Shown: piece after piece, positions 8,913 through 17,527 of the stretch
How the letters are laid out: each line of letters begins with the position of its first letter
How positions within the stretch are numbered: the stretch's first letter is position 1
Assembly (NCBI RefSeq): GCF_016307205.1
Contig: NZ_JAEIJD010000011.1
Span: forward strand, 1 to 64,000
DNA length: 64,000 nt
From: Pontibaca salina
GTDB lineage: Bacteria > Pseudomonadota > Alphaproteobacteria > Rhodobacterales > Rhodobacteraceae
Direction of reading: 5' to 3'
Program-made: the position numbers and the translations under genes
Notes under the pieces: generated by a model
What the model saw: only the letters and a program-made list of their open reading frames with translations
What the model was told of the DNA's origin: nothing
Databases searched by the model: none

Positions 8913-10426
8913 TCTGCGGCCTCCTTCACGGTGGCAAAATCTTCGGGGAAATGGGTCAGGGCGGACATCACCGGATAGGGGGTGAACCCGCCAAGGGCGC
9001 AGAGCGAACCATCGGTCATGGTGTCGCAAAGATCGGCCAGCAGCGGAATCGCGTCCGCATCGCCGCGCGCGATCCGGTCGATGGTCTCGACGCCGCGCAC
9101 CGAGCCGATCCGGCAGGGGGTGCATTTGCCGCAGCTTTCGACGGAACAGAATTCCATCGCGAAACGGGCCATCTGCAACATGTCGACGCTATCGTCGAAC
9201 ACCACGATCCCGGCATGGCCGATCAGCGCCTCCTGGCCGTCGAATTCCTCATAGGCAAAGGGCGTGTCGAATTTCGCGGGCGGCATATAGGCCCCGAGCG
9301 GGCCGCCGACCTGCACCGCCCGCACCGGATGGCCCGAGGCGGTGCCGCCGGCCACGTCATTGACCAATTCGCCCAAGGGCATGCCAAAGGCGGTCTCAAA
9401 CAGCCCGCCATATTTCACATTGCCGGCGATCTGGATCGGCATCGTGCCTTTCGAGCGGCCCAGGCCGAAATCGGCGTAATGGGCAGCGCCCTTTTCGAAA
9501 ATCACCGGCACCGTGGCCAGGCTGATCACGTTATTGACCACCGTGGGCCGGCCCATGAAGCCCTCAAGCGCGGGCAGGGGCGGCTTGAAGCGGACCTCGC
9601 CGCGCTTGCCCTCCATAGAGTTCAGCAGCGAGGTTTCCTCGCCGCAGACATAGGCCCCGGCGCCGACCCGGATTTCCATGTCGAACGCCTTGCCCGAGCC
9701 CAAGATATCCGCGCCCAGCAGGCGGTTCTGCCGGGCCAATTTGACGGCTTGATTCATCACGTTGATCGCGTCGGGATATTCCGAGCGCAGATAGACATAG
9801 CCCTTGGTGGCCCCGACACCGATCCCGGCGATCGCCATGCCCTCGATCAGGGTGAAGGGGTCGCCTTCCATGATCATCCGGTCGGCGAAAGTGCCGCTAT
9901 CGCCCTCGTCGGCGTTGCAGACAATATATTTCTGCACGGCTTCGGCTTCCATCACCGTGTTCCACTTGATGCCGGTCGGAAAGCCTGCGCCGCCACGGCC
10001 GCGCAAGCCGCTATCGGTGACTTCCTTGATGATGTCGGGGCCGCTCATGGCGAGCGCGCGGCGCAGCCCGGCCAAGCCGCCATGGGCCTCGTAATCGGCC
10101 AGATCCAGCGGATCGATGATACCGCAGCGCGCGAAGGTCAGCCGGGTCTGGCGGGCAAAGAACGGAATCTCCTCGACCGGGCCCAGGCTGGCCATCTTGC
10201 CATCGAGCAGCGCCGGCACATCCGCCACCGTGACCGGGCCAAAGCCCTGCCGTCCGGTGCCGGTGTCGATCTCGACCAGCGGTTCCAGCCAGATCATGCC
10301 ATGGCTGCCGTTGCGGATGAGGGTGACCTCAAGCCCGCGTTTGGCGGCCTCGGCTTTGATTGCAGCGGCGACCGCATCGGCGCCAAGCGCCTTGGCGGCG
10401 CTGTCCAGAGGAACGTAGATTTTCAT
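8909..10426 (-). CDS. fdsB: NAD-dependent formate dehydrogenase beta subunit (NuoF-like)
   Basis: A 505-residue diaphorase subunit that carries FMN, binds NAD and holds one [4Fe-4S] cluster. The glycine-rich GRGGAGFPTGIKW motif and the C-terminal ESCGKCTPCRIG cluster motif are those of NuoF. The first roughly 100 residues form the extra N-terminal thioredoxin-like domain found in FdsB and HoxF. The start is ATG 10424-10426, preceded by AGGAGG, and the ATG overlaps the fdsG stop by 4 bases. Confidence 0.96.
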   Translation of the reverse strand: MKIYVPLDSAAKALGADAVAAAIKAEAAKRGLEVTLIRNGSHGMIWLEPLVEIDTGTGRQGFGPVTVADVPALLDGKMASLGPVEEIPFFARQTRLTFARCGIIDPLDLADYEAHGGLAGLRRALAMSGPDIIKEVTDSGLRGRGGAGFPTGIKWNTVMEAEAVQKYIVCNADEGDSGTFADRMIMEGDPFTLIEGMAIAGIGVGATKGYVYLRSEYPDAINVMNQAVKLARQNRLLGADILGSGKAFDMEIRVGAGAYVCGEETSLLNSMEGKRGEVRFKPPLPALEGFMGRPTVVNNVISLATVPVIFEKGAAHYADFGLGRSKGTMPIQIAGNVKYGGLFETAFGMPLGELVNDVAGGTASGHPVRAVQVGGPLGAYMPPAKFDTPFAYEEFDGQEALIGHAGIVVFDDSVDMLQMARFAMEFCSVESCGKCTPCRIGSVRGVETIDRIARGDADAIPLLADLCDTMTDGSLCALGGFTPYPVMSALTHFPEDFATVKEAAE

Positions 10427-10899
10427 GCGCCCGCCTCCTGCAAGATCGTGTCCATGCGGGCTTTGTCGACCCGCCCGATCACCTTGTCGTCGACCATCGC
10501 CGCCGGGGCGCAGGCGCACAGGCCGAGGCAATAGACCGGCTCGATCGTGACCGCGCCATTGGCGGTGGTGCCGTGCCAATCCAGCCCCAGCGATGCCAAG
10601 GTCTCATCGGCCAGCGCTTTGCCGCCCATGGCTTGGCAGGCCTCGGCGCGGCAGATCCGCAGCACATGCCGGCCGGCCGGGACTTGGCGGAAATCATGAT
10701 AGAAGGACATCACCCCGTGCACTTCGGCCTTGGTGATATTGAGGGCCGCCGCGACCAGCGCGATTGCCGTGTCGGGAATATGGCCGAAGGTCGTCTGCAG
10801 ACCGTGCAGGATCGGCAAGAGCGGCCCTTCCAGGTGCAGGTCCTTGTCGATCACGGCCTGAATTTCAGGATCTGGGATGGCTGGCGTCGGGTTTTGCAT
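10423..10899 (-). CDS. fdsG: NAD-dependent formate dehydrogenase gamma subunit (NuoE-like)
   Basis: A 158-residue [2Fe-2S] subunit that passes electrons to the NADH-forming side. Cluster ligands are Cys83 and Cys88 (CRAEAC) and Cys124 and Cys128 (CLGLCACAP). The helical segment LNITKAEVHGVMSFYHDF is typical of NuoE-type proteins. It is the first gene of the operon and starts at an ATG with AGAGG upstream; a long inverted repeat lies directly in front. Confidence 0.95.
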   Translation of the reverse strand: MQNPTPAIPDPEIQAVIDKDLHLEGPLLPILHGLQTTFGHIPDTAIALVAAALNITKAEVHGVMSFYHDFRQVPAGRHVLRICRAEACQAMGGKALADETLASLGLDWHGTTANGAVTIEPVYCLGLCACAPAAMVDDKVIGRVDKARMDTILQEAGA

Positions 10900-10908
10900 T
10901 GCTGGCCT

Positions 10909-10940
10909 CTGTCTGGTGTTTCGCAGAAGACACCAGACAG
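10909..10940 (-). promoter_or_regulatory. Perfect 11-bp inverted repeat in the fdsG leader
   Basis: The arms CTGTCTGGTGT (10909-10919) and ACACCAGACAG (10930-10940) are exact complements around a 10-base loop. The arm nearest fdsG contains or abuts its AGAGG ribosome site, 10 bases from the ATG. It could be an RNA hairpin controlling fdsG translation, a protein operator, or the terminator of the LysR gene just upstream. There is no T tract after it. Confidence 0.6.
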
Positions 10941-10973
10941 ATGATCAGTAATCAATATCAACATGCCGTTAGC

Positions 10974-10988
10974 TGATAGGCGCTATCA
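10974..10988. promoter_or_regulatory. Candidate LysR-type site upstream of fdsG
   Basis: TGATAG-GCG-CTATCA is a perfect 6-bp palindrome overlapping the stop of the LysR gene. The half-site GATAG/CTATC occurs again in front of the LysR gene itself, which suggests one regulator for both (inference). Confidence 0.45.
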
Positions 10989-11876
10989 ATCAACGCAGGA
11001 CATGCGCCGCGCCGCGCCCAGCAGGGCTTGTAGAATCGGGGTGTGCGGCTCGCGATAGGGGGCGACCAGCCCGACCAGCGGGCCGGTGCTGGTGCCGGTC
11101 AGCGGCACCAGATCCAGTTCCTTGCCGCGCGACAGAAAGATCGCCAGATCGGCGGGCAGGATGGTCAGCCAATTGCTGCTGTCTTCGACATTGGCCACCA
11201 GCACCACGGTCGAATCCGATTCGATCCAGGCATCCGGGGTGACCCCGGCCTCGCGGAAATGCCGGTTGATGATCCGCCGGTTCTGGTTTTCCGGGGTCAG
11301 CAGGCACAGTTTTTCGCCTTCCAACTCCTTCCAGCCCACCGAATCGCGGCCGGCAAAGGGCGAATCCTTGCGACAGACCAGCATGTAATGTTCGCGATAG
11401 AGCGGTTCGGTGCTGACCTTGCCGGTGGGTTCATTGTCGAGATAGGTGATCCCGGCATCGACATCGAGATTGTCCATCATCGACAGGATCTCGATCGAGG
11501 TGCGCGACAGCAGGGTAAAGCGCACCTTGGGGTGTTTCTCGGTGAATTTCGCGGTCAATTGCGCCGCCCAGGTCAGCGCCGTGGGGATCACCGCGATGCG
11601 CAATTGCCCGGCCAGCCCGTGTTTCTTGAACCGCATCTCGTCGCGCAGCTGCCGCGCATCGCCAACGATGCGGCGCGCCCAGGCCAGGGCGCTTTGCCCC
11701 TCGGGGGTCAGTCCGCCATAGCGCGAACCGCGAAAAACCAGCTTCACGCCCAGTTGGTCCTCCAGCGTTTTGATCCCGGTCGACAGGGTCGGCTGGGTGA
11801 TCCCCAGATGTTCCGCCGCCTTGCCGAAATGTTCGATCTTGGCGACGGCAATGAACATTTCCAGTTTGTCGAGCAT
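10986..11876 (-). CDS. LysR-family transcriptional regulator, likely regulator of fds
   Basis: A 296-residue LysR-type protein: N-terminal winged helix-turn-helix (EHFGKAAEHLGITQPTLS, about residues 16-33), then a periplasmic-binding-protein-like effector domain. The start is placed at ATG 11874-11876, with AAAGGGG six bases upstream; a GTG two codons earlier is less well placed. It sits directly upstream of fdsGBACD on the same strand with 86 bases between. LysR genes (fdsR) adjoin fds operons in other bacteria, so control by formate or a related signal is likely but not shown. Confidence 0.85.
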   Translation of the reverse strand: MLDKLEMFIAVAKIEHFGKAAEHLGITQPTLSTGIKTLEDQLGVKLVFRGSRYGGLTPEGQSALAWARRIVGDARQLRDEMRFKKHGLAGQLRIAVIPTALTWAAQLTAKFTEKHPKVRFTLLSRTSIEILSMMDNLDVDAGITYLDNEPTGKVSTEPLYREHYMLVCRKDSPFAGRDSVGWKELEGEKLCLLTPENQNRRIINRHFREAGVTPDAWIESDSTVVLVANVEDSSNWLTILPADLAIFLSRGKELDLVPLTGTSTGPLVGLVAPYREPHTPILQALLGAARRMSCVD

Positions 11877-11891
11877 GGGCACCCCCTTTGG

Positions 11892-11928
11892 GATAGCGAT
11901 TTTCTATCGGACTGGTGGTATACGATAG
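11892..11928. promoter_or_regulatory. Repeated GATAG/CTATC half-sites upstream of the LysR gene
   Basis: GATAG (11892-11896), CTATCG (11904-11909) and CGATAG (11923-11928) give two overlapping inverted repeats in the region where a LysR protein would autoregulate. The same half-sites form the palindrome in front of fdsG. Confidence 0.45.
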
Positions 11929-12086
11929 GATTCTGTCGGATGAAAACCACCGGTTTCGGCAAAGAATGCCGCGCCGATTTGACCCGAGAGCTCGGGAAGC
12001 TTCCGACACGGCCATCCGCCGCAACAGCTTTCGCCGCTCTTGCAATCACTCGAAATCTGGGGCCAACACTGGCGTCAAGACAAGCT

Positions 12087-12096
12087 TTATCTATAA
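12087..12096 (+). promoter_or_regulatory. BioR-type biotin operator
   Basis: TTATCTATAA matches the published alphaproteobacterial BioR consensus TTATMKATAA at every position. It lies 18 bases before the bioY ATG, immediately upstream of the GGAAGG ribosome site, so a bound repressor would block bioY transcription when biotin is plentiful. Confidence 0.75.
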
Positions 12097-12113
12097 TCAG
12101 GAAGGAAGCAGAA

Positions 12114-12704
12114 ATGACCGCTTCGATCTCCGGCCCCACCGAGACATTTTTCGACCCCCTCGACCTGCACCGCCGTTCACTTGCGTGGAAGATCGGGGCG
12201 GTGATTCTGGGCACATTGTTCCTGGCGGTCTCGTCATATGTCGAGATTCCGATGTACCCCGTTCCGGTGACGCTGCAAACCTTTTCGGTGGTGTTGGTCG
12301 GTGCGCTTTACGGCTGGCGGCTTGGCGGCCTCACGATCACGGCATGGCTTGTCGCGGGCGCATCGGGACTGCCGGTCCTGGCCGGAGGGGCTGGCGGAGT
12401 ACAGCACTTTCTCGGACCGACGGGCGGCTATCTTCTTGCCTTCCCCATCGCCGGTATGATCGTGGGCCGGCTTGCCGAACGGGGGTGGAGCGGGCACCGC
12501 ATCGGGCTGGCCTTCATCGCAATGCTGATCGGCAACGCTGTGTGTCTCGTCATCGGGGCGGCCTGGCTGGCGGTTCTTATCGGGCTCAAACAGGCGATCA
12601 TGGCCGGAGTGGTGCCGTTCCTGCTCGGCGCAGTCCTGAAATCCGCGCTTGCCGCGATGGTGCTCAAACTGATCTGCGGCAGGATGAAGCGCGCGGCCGG
12701 ATGA
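12114..12704 (+). CDS. bioY: Biotin transporter BioY
   Basis: A 196-residue membrane protein with about six helices; the S (substrate-binding) component of a biotin ECF transporter. YVEIPMYPVPVTLQTFSVV and LPVLAGGAGG...GPTGGYLLAF are the diagnostic BioY segments. The start ATG is preceded by GGAAGG. No bioM or bioN is nearby; solitary BioY proteins are known to transport biotin alone or to share an ECF module. A BioR-like operator overlaps the leader. Translation is coupled by ATGA to the DUF1284 gene. Confidence 0.93.
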   Translation: MTASISGPTETFFDPLDLHRRSLAWKIGAVILGTLFLAVSSYVEIPMYPVPVTLQTFSVVLVGALYGWRLGGLTITAWLVAGASGLPVLAGGAGGVQHFLGPTGGYLLAFPIAGMIVGRLAERGWSGHRIGLAFIAMLIGNAVCLVIGAAWLAVLIGLKQAIMAGVVPFLLGAVLKSALAAMVLKLICGRMKRAAG

Positions 12705-13117
12705 CGGTGCGGCTGCGCCCCCATCACCTTCTTTGCGTGCTCACCTATGTGGGCAAGGGGTATACCCCTGCCTTCACGGCGAACCTGACCGCGATTGCGG
12801 CGCGCCTTGCCGCGGGGGAAGAGGTCGAGATCGTCGATGGTCCGGACGCGGTTTGCGCCCCCTTGCTCGATGATCCAGAGGCGCATTGTTACCGCAGCAA
12901 TGTGGTCGCGCGCGATCAGGCCGCCGCAAACGAGATTGGCGCGCGACTGACGCTGGCGATTCGACCGGGTACGCGGCTGGTGCTGGATGCGGCGCTTATC
13001 CGGCGGCTGCGCCGGGCGTTCACGGCCAACCGCGTAAGATCAGCCTGTGACGGATGCGCGTGGCACACTCTTTGCGGCACCGTCGCGACATCGGGCTACG
13101 CTGGAACCACGTTATGA
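12701..13117 (+). CDS. DUF1284 family protein
   Basis: A 138-residue protein starting MTVRLRPHHLLCVLTYVGKGY, the signature of DUF1284. Cys residues at positions 12, about 52, about 62 and in the C-terminal CDGCAWHTLC could bind a metal or iron-sulfur cluster, but that is not established. The ATG overlaps the bioY stop, so the two are translated together. The link with BioY may mean a part in biotin or iron-sulfur physiology (inference). No terminator is obvious after it. Confidence 0.8.
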   Translation: MTVRLRPHHLLCVLTYVGKGYTPAFTANLTAIAARLAAGEEVEIVDGPDAVCAPLLDDPEAHCYRSNVVARDQAAANEIGARLTLAIRPGTRLVLDAALIRRLRRAFTANRVRSACDGCAWHTLCGTVATSGYAGTTL

Positions 13118-13181
13118 AATGGGCTGAAACCGAAGTGTTATAAGCCGGACCGCTGCGTTCGTTGCATGGCGACACCCGCCC

Positions 13182-14243
13182 CTACGGATCCTTCAGCAGC
13201 GCCCGATAGACCGCATTCAGGGCGGCGGCCTCGTCTTCGATGCGGAAATTCTCTACCATGTGCTTTCGCGCCGCGCCGGATTGGCGCGCCAGTCGGTCGG
13301 GCGCGTCCAGCAGGGCTGCAACCGCGCTGGTCATCGCCGCCACATCGCCGGGGGGCACCAGATGGCCGGTCTCATCCGGAACCACCAGTTCCTCGAAAGC
13401 GCCGACCGTGGTGGCGACCACCGGCACGCCGCAGGCCATCGCCTCAAGCGGGGTCAGCCCGAACCCTTCCCAGCGCTGGGGGGCCACGAAAAGATCCAAC
13501 ACCTGATACCAGCGGGCAATGTCATGGGTCGCGACCTCGGGGCAGAACAGCAGCCGCTCGGCCAGCCCGGCCTGCGCCACCTTGTCCTGCAATCCGCGCT
13601 CAAATTCCTGGTGCTGGCCGGTGGCGCGGCCCATCACGATGGCGCCCATATCGGGGCGCGATTGCAGCACCGTGATCATCGCCTCGACGAACACATCGGT
13701 GCCCTTTTGCGCCCGGATCCGCCCGTAACAGCCGATCAGCGGCCCCGGCGGCAGGCCCAGTTCGGCCTTGAGCCGGGCCTTGTCGGCCGGGGGCTGAAAC
13801 GTGTCGGTGTCGATCCCGTGCAAGATCACGGTGGCGTCGCGCTGCAGATAGGCGGCGGTTTTGCGCGAGGTCGCCACCACCCCGTCCATCCGCGCGATCA
13901 GGGCGCGGGTCAGGCCGCTATGGTGGCGCTGCGAGGCCGAGGTGAACAGCAATTTCAGCCGTTTGCGCAACAGGAGTTTCAGCGCCAGCCCGCCCAGCAT
14001 CTCGACATTGCGCCGCGCATGCCAGACCCGCGCACCCGAGGGGCCGCGCCGGGGCATGGTCAGCAGATCGCGCAGGCGAATCTGCGGCACATGCGGGGGC
14101 AGCGCCGGACCGGTGGCGGCAATCGCGATGTCGCGCGCCTGCAACGGCACCAGCCGCACCACCGTGGCGGTGACCCCAGAGAGGCGGCGCTTGAAATTCG
14201 GGGCGATGACCTCGACGGCTTTGGGGTCGGGATCGGGGGCCAT
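13182..14243 (-). CDS. Glycosyltransferase family 4 (group 1)
   Basis: A 353-residue GT-B fold enzyme that moves a sugar from a nucleotide donor to a lipid or glycan acceptor. The donor-site motifs are IGCYGRIRAQKGTDVFVEA in the middle and the ExxxxxGLTPLEAMACGVPVV pattern (RWEGFGLTPLEAMACG) near the end. The start ATG 14241-14243 has AGGAG upstream; a longer start would add a short hydrophobic leader. It is divergent from a family 2 glycosyltransferase. The product is probably lipopolysaccharide core or an exopolysaccharide; the acceptor cannot be told. Confidence 0.88.
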   Translation of the reverse strand: MAPDPDPKAVEVIAPNFKRRLSGVTATVVRLVPLQARDIAIAATGPALPPHVPQIRLRDLLTMPRRGPSGARVWHARRNVEMLGGLALKLLLRKRLKLLFTSASQRHHSGLTRALIARMDGVVATSRKTAAYLQRDATVILHGIDTDTFQPPADKARLKAELGLPPGPLIGCYGRIRAQKGTDVFVEAMITVLQSRPDMGAIVMGRATGQHQEFERGLQDKVAQAGLAERLLFCPEVATHDIARWYQVLDLFVAPQRWEGFGLTPLEAMACGVPVVATTVGAFEELVVPDETGHLVPPGDVAAMTSAVAALLDAPDRLARQSGAARKHMVENFRIEDEAAALNAVYRALLKDP

Positions 14244-14336
14244 GGGGCAAACTCCTGTCAAACACACCGCGGTGCGCGGCGCATGGGGGCCGGGCGGATT
14301 GGCTGGCCCCGATCATTCCCGCCGGAGCTATTGGCA

Positions 14337-14372
14337 GGTGCGGCGAACATTTTCAAGGTGCGGCGCCGCACC
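14337..14372. promoter_or_regulatory. Palindrome with upstream half repeat in a divergent promoter region
   Basis: GGTGCGGCGCCGCACC (14357-14372) is a perfect 16-bp palindrome. A second copy of its left half, GGTGCGGCG, lies at 14337-14345, exactly 20 bases away. It stands between the divergent GT4 and GT2 genes and may be a shared operator. Confidence 0.4.
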
Positions 14373-14465
14373 GGCACCATGAAGGGCTTGGACCCGGCGC
14401 GAATCGTTGCGATATATGGCCCTGTGTGCCCCAGTCCGCACAGCGCCACGAGGATGCTCCACCCG

Positions 14466-15338
14466 ATGACCGACCCTCACGACATTGGCACTGCGGGGGG
14501 CGCGGCAGACTGGCCGCTCAGCGTGCTCATCGCCGCCCGCGATGAAGAGGACTATCTGCCCGGTTGCCTGTCGGCGCTGCTGGCGCAGGACCGGGCTGCC
14601 CCCGCCAGCGAGATCATCGTCGCGGCCAATGGCTGCCGGGACCGGACCGTCGCGGTGGCGCAGTCTTTTGGCGCGCAATTCGCCGCGCGCGGCTGGGCGC
14701 TGGTGGTGCTTGATCTGGCCGATGGCGGGAAACTGGCGGCGCTGAACGCCGCCGAGCAGCGTGCGCGCGGCGCGGCGCTGGTCTATTTGGATGCGGATGT
14801 GCGCTGCGAGCCGGCGCTTCTGGGGCAGTTGCAACAGGCGCTGGACGTGGCCCAGCCGCGTTATGCCACCGGAACCCTGGCGGTTCAGCCGGCCCGCTCA
14901 TGGGTGACCCGAGCCTATGCCGGGTTCTGGACCCGGCTGCCTTTCGTGCGGGGCGGCGCGGTCGGGGCCGGGCTGTTTGCGGTGAACCGGGCCGGGCGGG
15001 CGCGCTGGGGGGAATTCCCCGAGATCATCTCGGACGATACTTTCGTGCGGCTCAATTTCGCGCCGGACGAGCGCATCGAGGTGCCGGCGCGCTATCACTG
15101 GCCGATGGTCGAGGGGTTCGCCAATCTGGTGCGGGTGCGCCGCCGGCAGGACCGCGGCGTGGCCGAGGTAAACCGGCAGTTTCCCGCCCTCACGGCCAAC
15201 GCCAGGAAGACCGCGCCCGAGGCGCGGGATTTGGCCGGGTTAATGTTGAGCGCACCGGTCGGATTTGGCGTCTATCTGGCGGTGCATCTGGCGGTCCGCC
15301 TGCGCCGTTCGACCGCGGATTGGACGCGGGGACGGTAA
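14466..15338 (+). CDS. Glycosyltransferase family 2
   Basis: A 290-residue GT-A enzyme. It shows the nucleotide-sugar site SVLIAARDEEDYLPGCLSALL, the AANGCRDRT loop, the metal motif YLDADVRCE (DxD) and the acceptor-side DDTFVRL (ED-like) motif. The C-terminal hydrophobic stretch LMLSAPVGFGVYLAVHLAV may anchor it to the membrane. Start choice is uncertain: ATG 14466 has GAGGA 11 bases upstream, ATG 14454 is too close to that site, and ATG 14379 has none. It is divergent from a GT4 gene. Confidence 0.85.
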   Translation: MTDPHDIGTAGGAADWPLSVLIAARDEEDYLPGCLSALLAQDRAAPASEIIVAANGCRDRTVAVAQSFGAQFAARGWALVVLDLADGGKLAALNAAEQRARGAALVYLDADVRCEPALLGQLQQALDVAQPRYATGTLAVQPARSWVTRAYAGFWTRLPFVRGGAVGAGLFAVNRAGRARWGEFPEIISDDTFVRLNFAPDERIEVPARYHWPMVEGFANLVRVRRRQDRGVAEVNRQFPALTANARKTAPEARDLAGLMLSAPVGFGVYLAVHLAVRLRRSTADWTRGR

Positions 15339-15643
15339 AGTCAACCCCGGTTATTTAGGCATAATTTACTTTAATATCAATCGCTTAACTTGATTTTCGA
15401 AGGCGTTTCGAAGGGGGGTTGAGTTAGGGGGTCGTATCATGCAAGTTTAGCGCGCTGCCTGATCAGGCCGTCACAAATGTGCGGGGAAATCTGGCACTTT
15501 ATCGAAAGCTGTCAGAGGATGATCAGGTTGCCAGAGCAATCCGACAGCACGAAATTCACTGCCGGCCAGAGCGGTCGGCCCGTCCGTTAGTTCACGCTGA
15601 CGGGTGCAGATAATCTAACCAGTTCCTGAAAGGACAATGGAAA
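15339..15643. other. 305-base AT-richer region upstream of the symporter
   Basis: No gene seen. The first 90 bases are much more AT-rich than their surroundings (runs such as ATAATTTACTTTAATATC), and carry a short direct repeat TTCGAAGG. TCAACCCC (15341-15348) and GGGGTTGA (15415-15422) are complementary and could close the end of the glycosyltransferase transcript. The remainder probably holds the symporter promoter. Confidence 0.4.
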
Positions 15644-17320
15644 ATGGAAGACGTCCCCTTGTTTCAATTCTCGACCACGGTGATCGTCTCTATATTAGTT
15701 TTATTTTATGGTCTGACCTTTTACATGTCGACATTTGTCGGCAAGAAAAAAGAGAATGTTGACGGCTACATGGTGTCCAGCGGCGAGGTTGGTTTCGGCA
15801 TTTCCGCCGCCAGTATGACCGCCACCTGGATCTGGGCGGCCTCGTTCTATGGGGCGGCGATTTCAGGGTATAATTACGGCCTGTCCGGCCCGATGCATTA
15901 CGGGTTCTGGGGCGCGCTGATGATCCTGTTCATCATTCCCTTCGGCTTGCGCTTTCGCGAACTGGCCCCGCATGCCCATACCTTGGCCGAGGTCATCCAC
16001 GCCCGCCACGGGCCCGGTAGCCAGATGATTCTGGCGGTGTCCAATCTTCTGGGCAGCCTGATCAGCCTGATGGTCAACTTCACCGCCGCCGGGGCGCTGG
16101 TGTCCGTGCTGTCGCCGCTGCCGTTCGAGGCCGGCGTGCTGATCGCCGGGGTCGGGGTGTTGTCCTACACGATCTGGTCGGGTTTCCGGGCCTCGATCCT
16201 GACCGATTTTGCCCAAGTGGTGGCGATGATGGGGATCGCGGTCGTGATCATTCCTTGGGTGTTCCTCAACGCCGGCGGCACCGCCGCGATGACCGAGGGG
16301 CTGAGCCGGATCACCGCCGAACAGGCAAATTTCTGGTCGCGTGAGGCGATTCTCGAGCAGGGCGCGCCATTTTTCGTTGCGGTTCTGGCCTATGCGATCG
16401 GCAACCAGACCATTGCGCAGCGCCTGTTTGCGGTGCGCAAGGATCTGATCAAATCCACCTTCGTCACCGCCACTGTCGGTTATGGTGCCATTGTCATCGG
16501 TCTGGGCATGCTCGGCCTGATGGCGTTGCTGATCGGCATGCAACCCTATCAGGGTGATCTCAACAACCTGATTCCGCAGATGGCCTCGGCCTATCTGCCG
16601 CCAGTGGCGATCGGGCTGTTCCTGGTGCTGGTGATCGGTTCGCTGTCCTCGACCGCGGATTCCGACCTTTCGGCGCTGTCGGCGATCATGATGACCGACG
16701 TTTACGGCAAGAACATCGCCAAGGGCCGGCCCAACCCGCGCAAAATGCTGCTGGTCGGGCGGATCACCATGATCGTGGCGACCGTTATCGGGCTGATCCT
16801 GGCCAGCTTCTCGCTCAATATTCTGGTGATGCTGGTCTTTGTCGGCGCACTTTGGGGCGCGATCGTGTTCCCGGTGATTGTCAGCTGCTACTGGAAGCGG
16901 GTCACCAATGCTGCCTTCATCTGGTCGGTGGTGGCGGCGCTGGCGCTGTTCTGCGTCGTGCGCTTTGAGTGGCTGCCGCTGAACAACCCGCTGGTGGGCG
17001 GCTTCTTCGAAGTGGTCGCGGCCGTGGGCGGTGGCGTGGTGCTGGGGCTGATGACCTTCGGCTTCTTCGGACGCATCGCCGGGATGATCGTGGGAGGCCT
17101 CGGGGTGATCTTCTTCATCTGGTATTTCCACGGCTTCCTGCATGACTATACCGTTCTGCTGGGCTCGCTGACCGCTTATGGTGCCAGTTCCATCGTTTGT
17201 GTGGTGCTCAGCCTTATGGCGCGCGAAGAGTTCGACTTTGACCTGATCGGCGAGCGGGTCACCCTGTTCCATGGCGATACGGAAAGTGCGCCGGATGCCG
17301 CCGCGCCGGCGAAGTCCTGA
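15644..17320 (+). CDS. Sodium:solute symporter (SSS family)
   Basis: A 558-residue inner-membrane protein with about 13 helices. TATWIWAASFYGAAISGYNYG matches the first substrate helix of SSS transporters, and SLSSTADSDLSALSAI is the typical TM8 sodium-site region (Ser/Thr-rich). The overall pattern resembles urea or small-amide SSS members, but the substrate cannot be read from sequence. AAAGGA precedes the ATG. A 39-residue membrane protein follows 26 bases downstream. Confidence 0.88.
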   Translation: MEDVPLFQFSTTVIVSILVLFYGLTFYMSTFVGKKKENVDGYMVSSGEVGFGISAASMTATWIWAASFYGAAISGYNYGLSGPMHYGFWGALMILFIIPFGLRFRELAPHAHTLAEVIHARHGPGSQMILAVSNLLGSLISLMVNFTAAGALVSVLSPLPFEAGVLIAGVGVLSYTIWSGFRASILTDFAQVVAMMGIAVVIIPWVFLNAGGTAAMTEGLSRITAEQANFWSREAILEQGAPFFVAVLAYAIGNQTIAQRLFAVRKDLIKSTFVTATVGYGAIVIGLGMLGLMALLIGMQPYQGDLNNLIPQMASAYLPPVAIGLFLVLVIGSLSSTADSDLSALSAIMMTDVYGKNIAKGRPNPRKMLLVGRITMIVATVIGLILASFSLNILVMLVFVGALWGAIVFPVIVSCYWKRVTNAAFIWSVVAALALFCVVRFEWLPLNNPLVGGFFEVVAAVGGGVVLGLMTFGFFGRIAGMIVGGLGVIFFIWYFHGFLHDYTVLLGSLTAYGASSIVCVVLSLMAREEFDFDLIGERVTLFHGDTESAPDAAAPAKS

Positions 17321-17346
17321 ATGTTTCTCGAAAAGGAGCTACCGAT

Positions 17347-17466
17347 ATGCTGACCTTCTATATCCTGATCTGGCCCACACTTGCCCTTGGCGTGCTGGTC
17401 CTGATCGTCACCGCTTTCGTCAATGAACTGAGGAAAGCCCGGCGCGAAGGCCGGCAGGTGGTCTAA
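17347..17466 (+). CDS. Small single-helix membrane protein, symporter partner
   Basis: A 39-residue protein: MLTFYILIWPTLALGVLVLI... forms one transmembrane helix, followed by a basic tail rich in Arg and Lys (ELRKARREGRQVV). AAGGAG lies at the right distance from the ATG. Tiny proteins of this kind directly after SSS transporters are described as putative transporter small subunits. It is probably co-translated with the symporter and may stabilise or tune it (inference). Confidence 0.8.
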   Translation: MLTFYILIWPTLALGVLVLIVTAFVNELRKARREGRQVV

Positions 17467-17527
17467 GGGCCGCGCGCCCGACCTGTATATACCCCAGCTG
17501 CCCGCCGCGGTCTCGTGGCGGGCATGC

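Noticed and set aside
5643-8978. Long plus-strand open frame of more than 1100 codons opposite fdsA
   Set aside because: It mirrors the high-GC codon bias of fdsA, has no family motifs and no ribosome site; fdsA on the other strand carries every Fe-S and Mo ligand.
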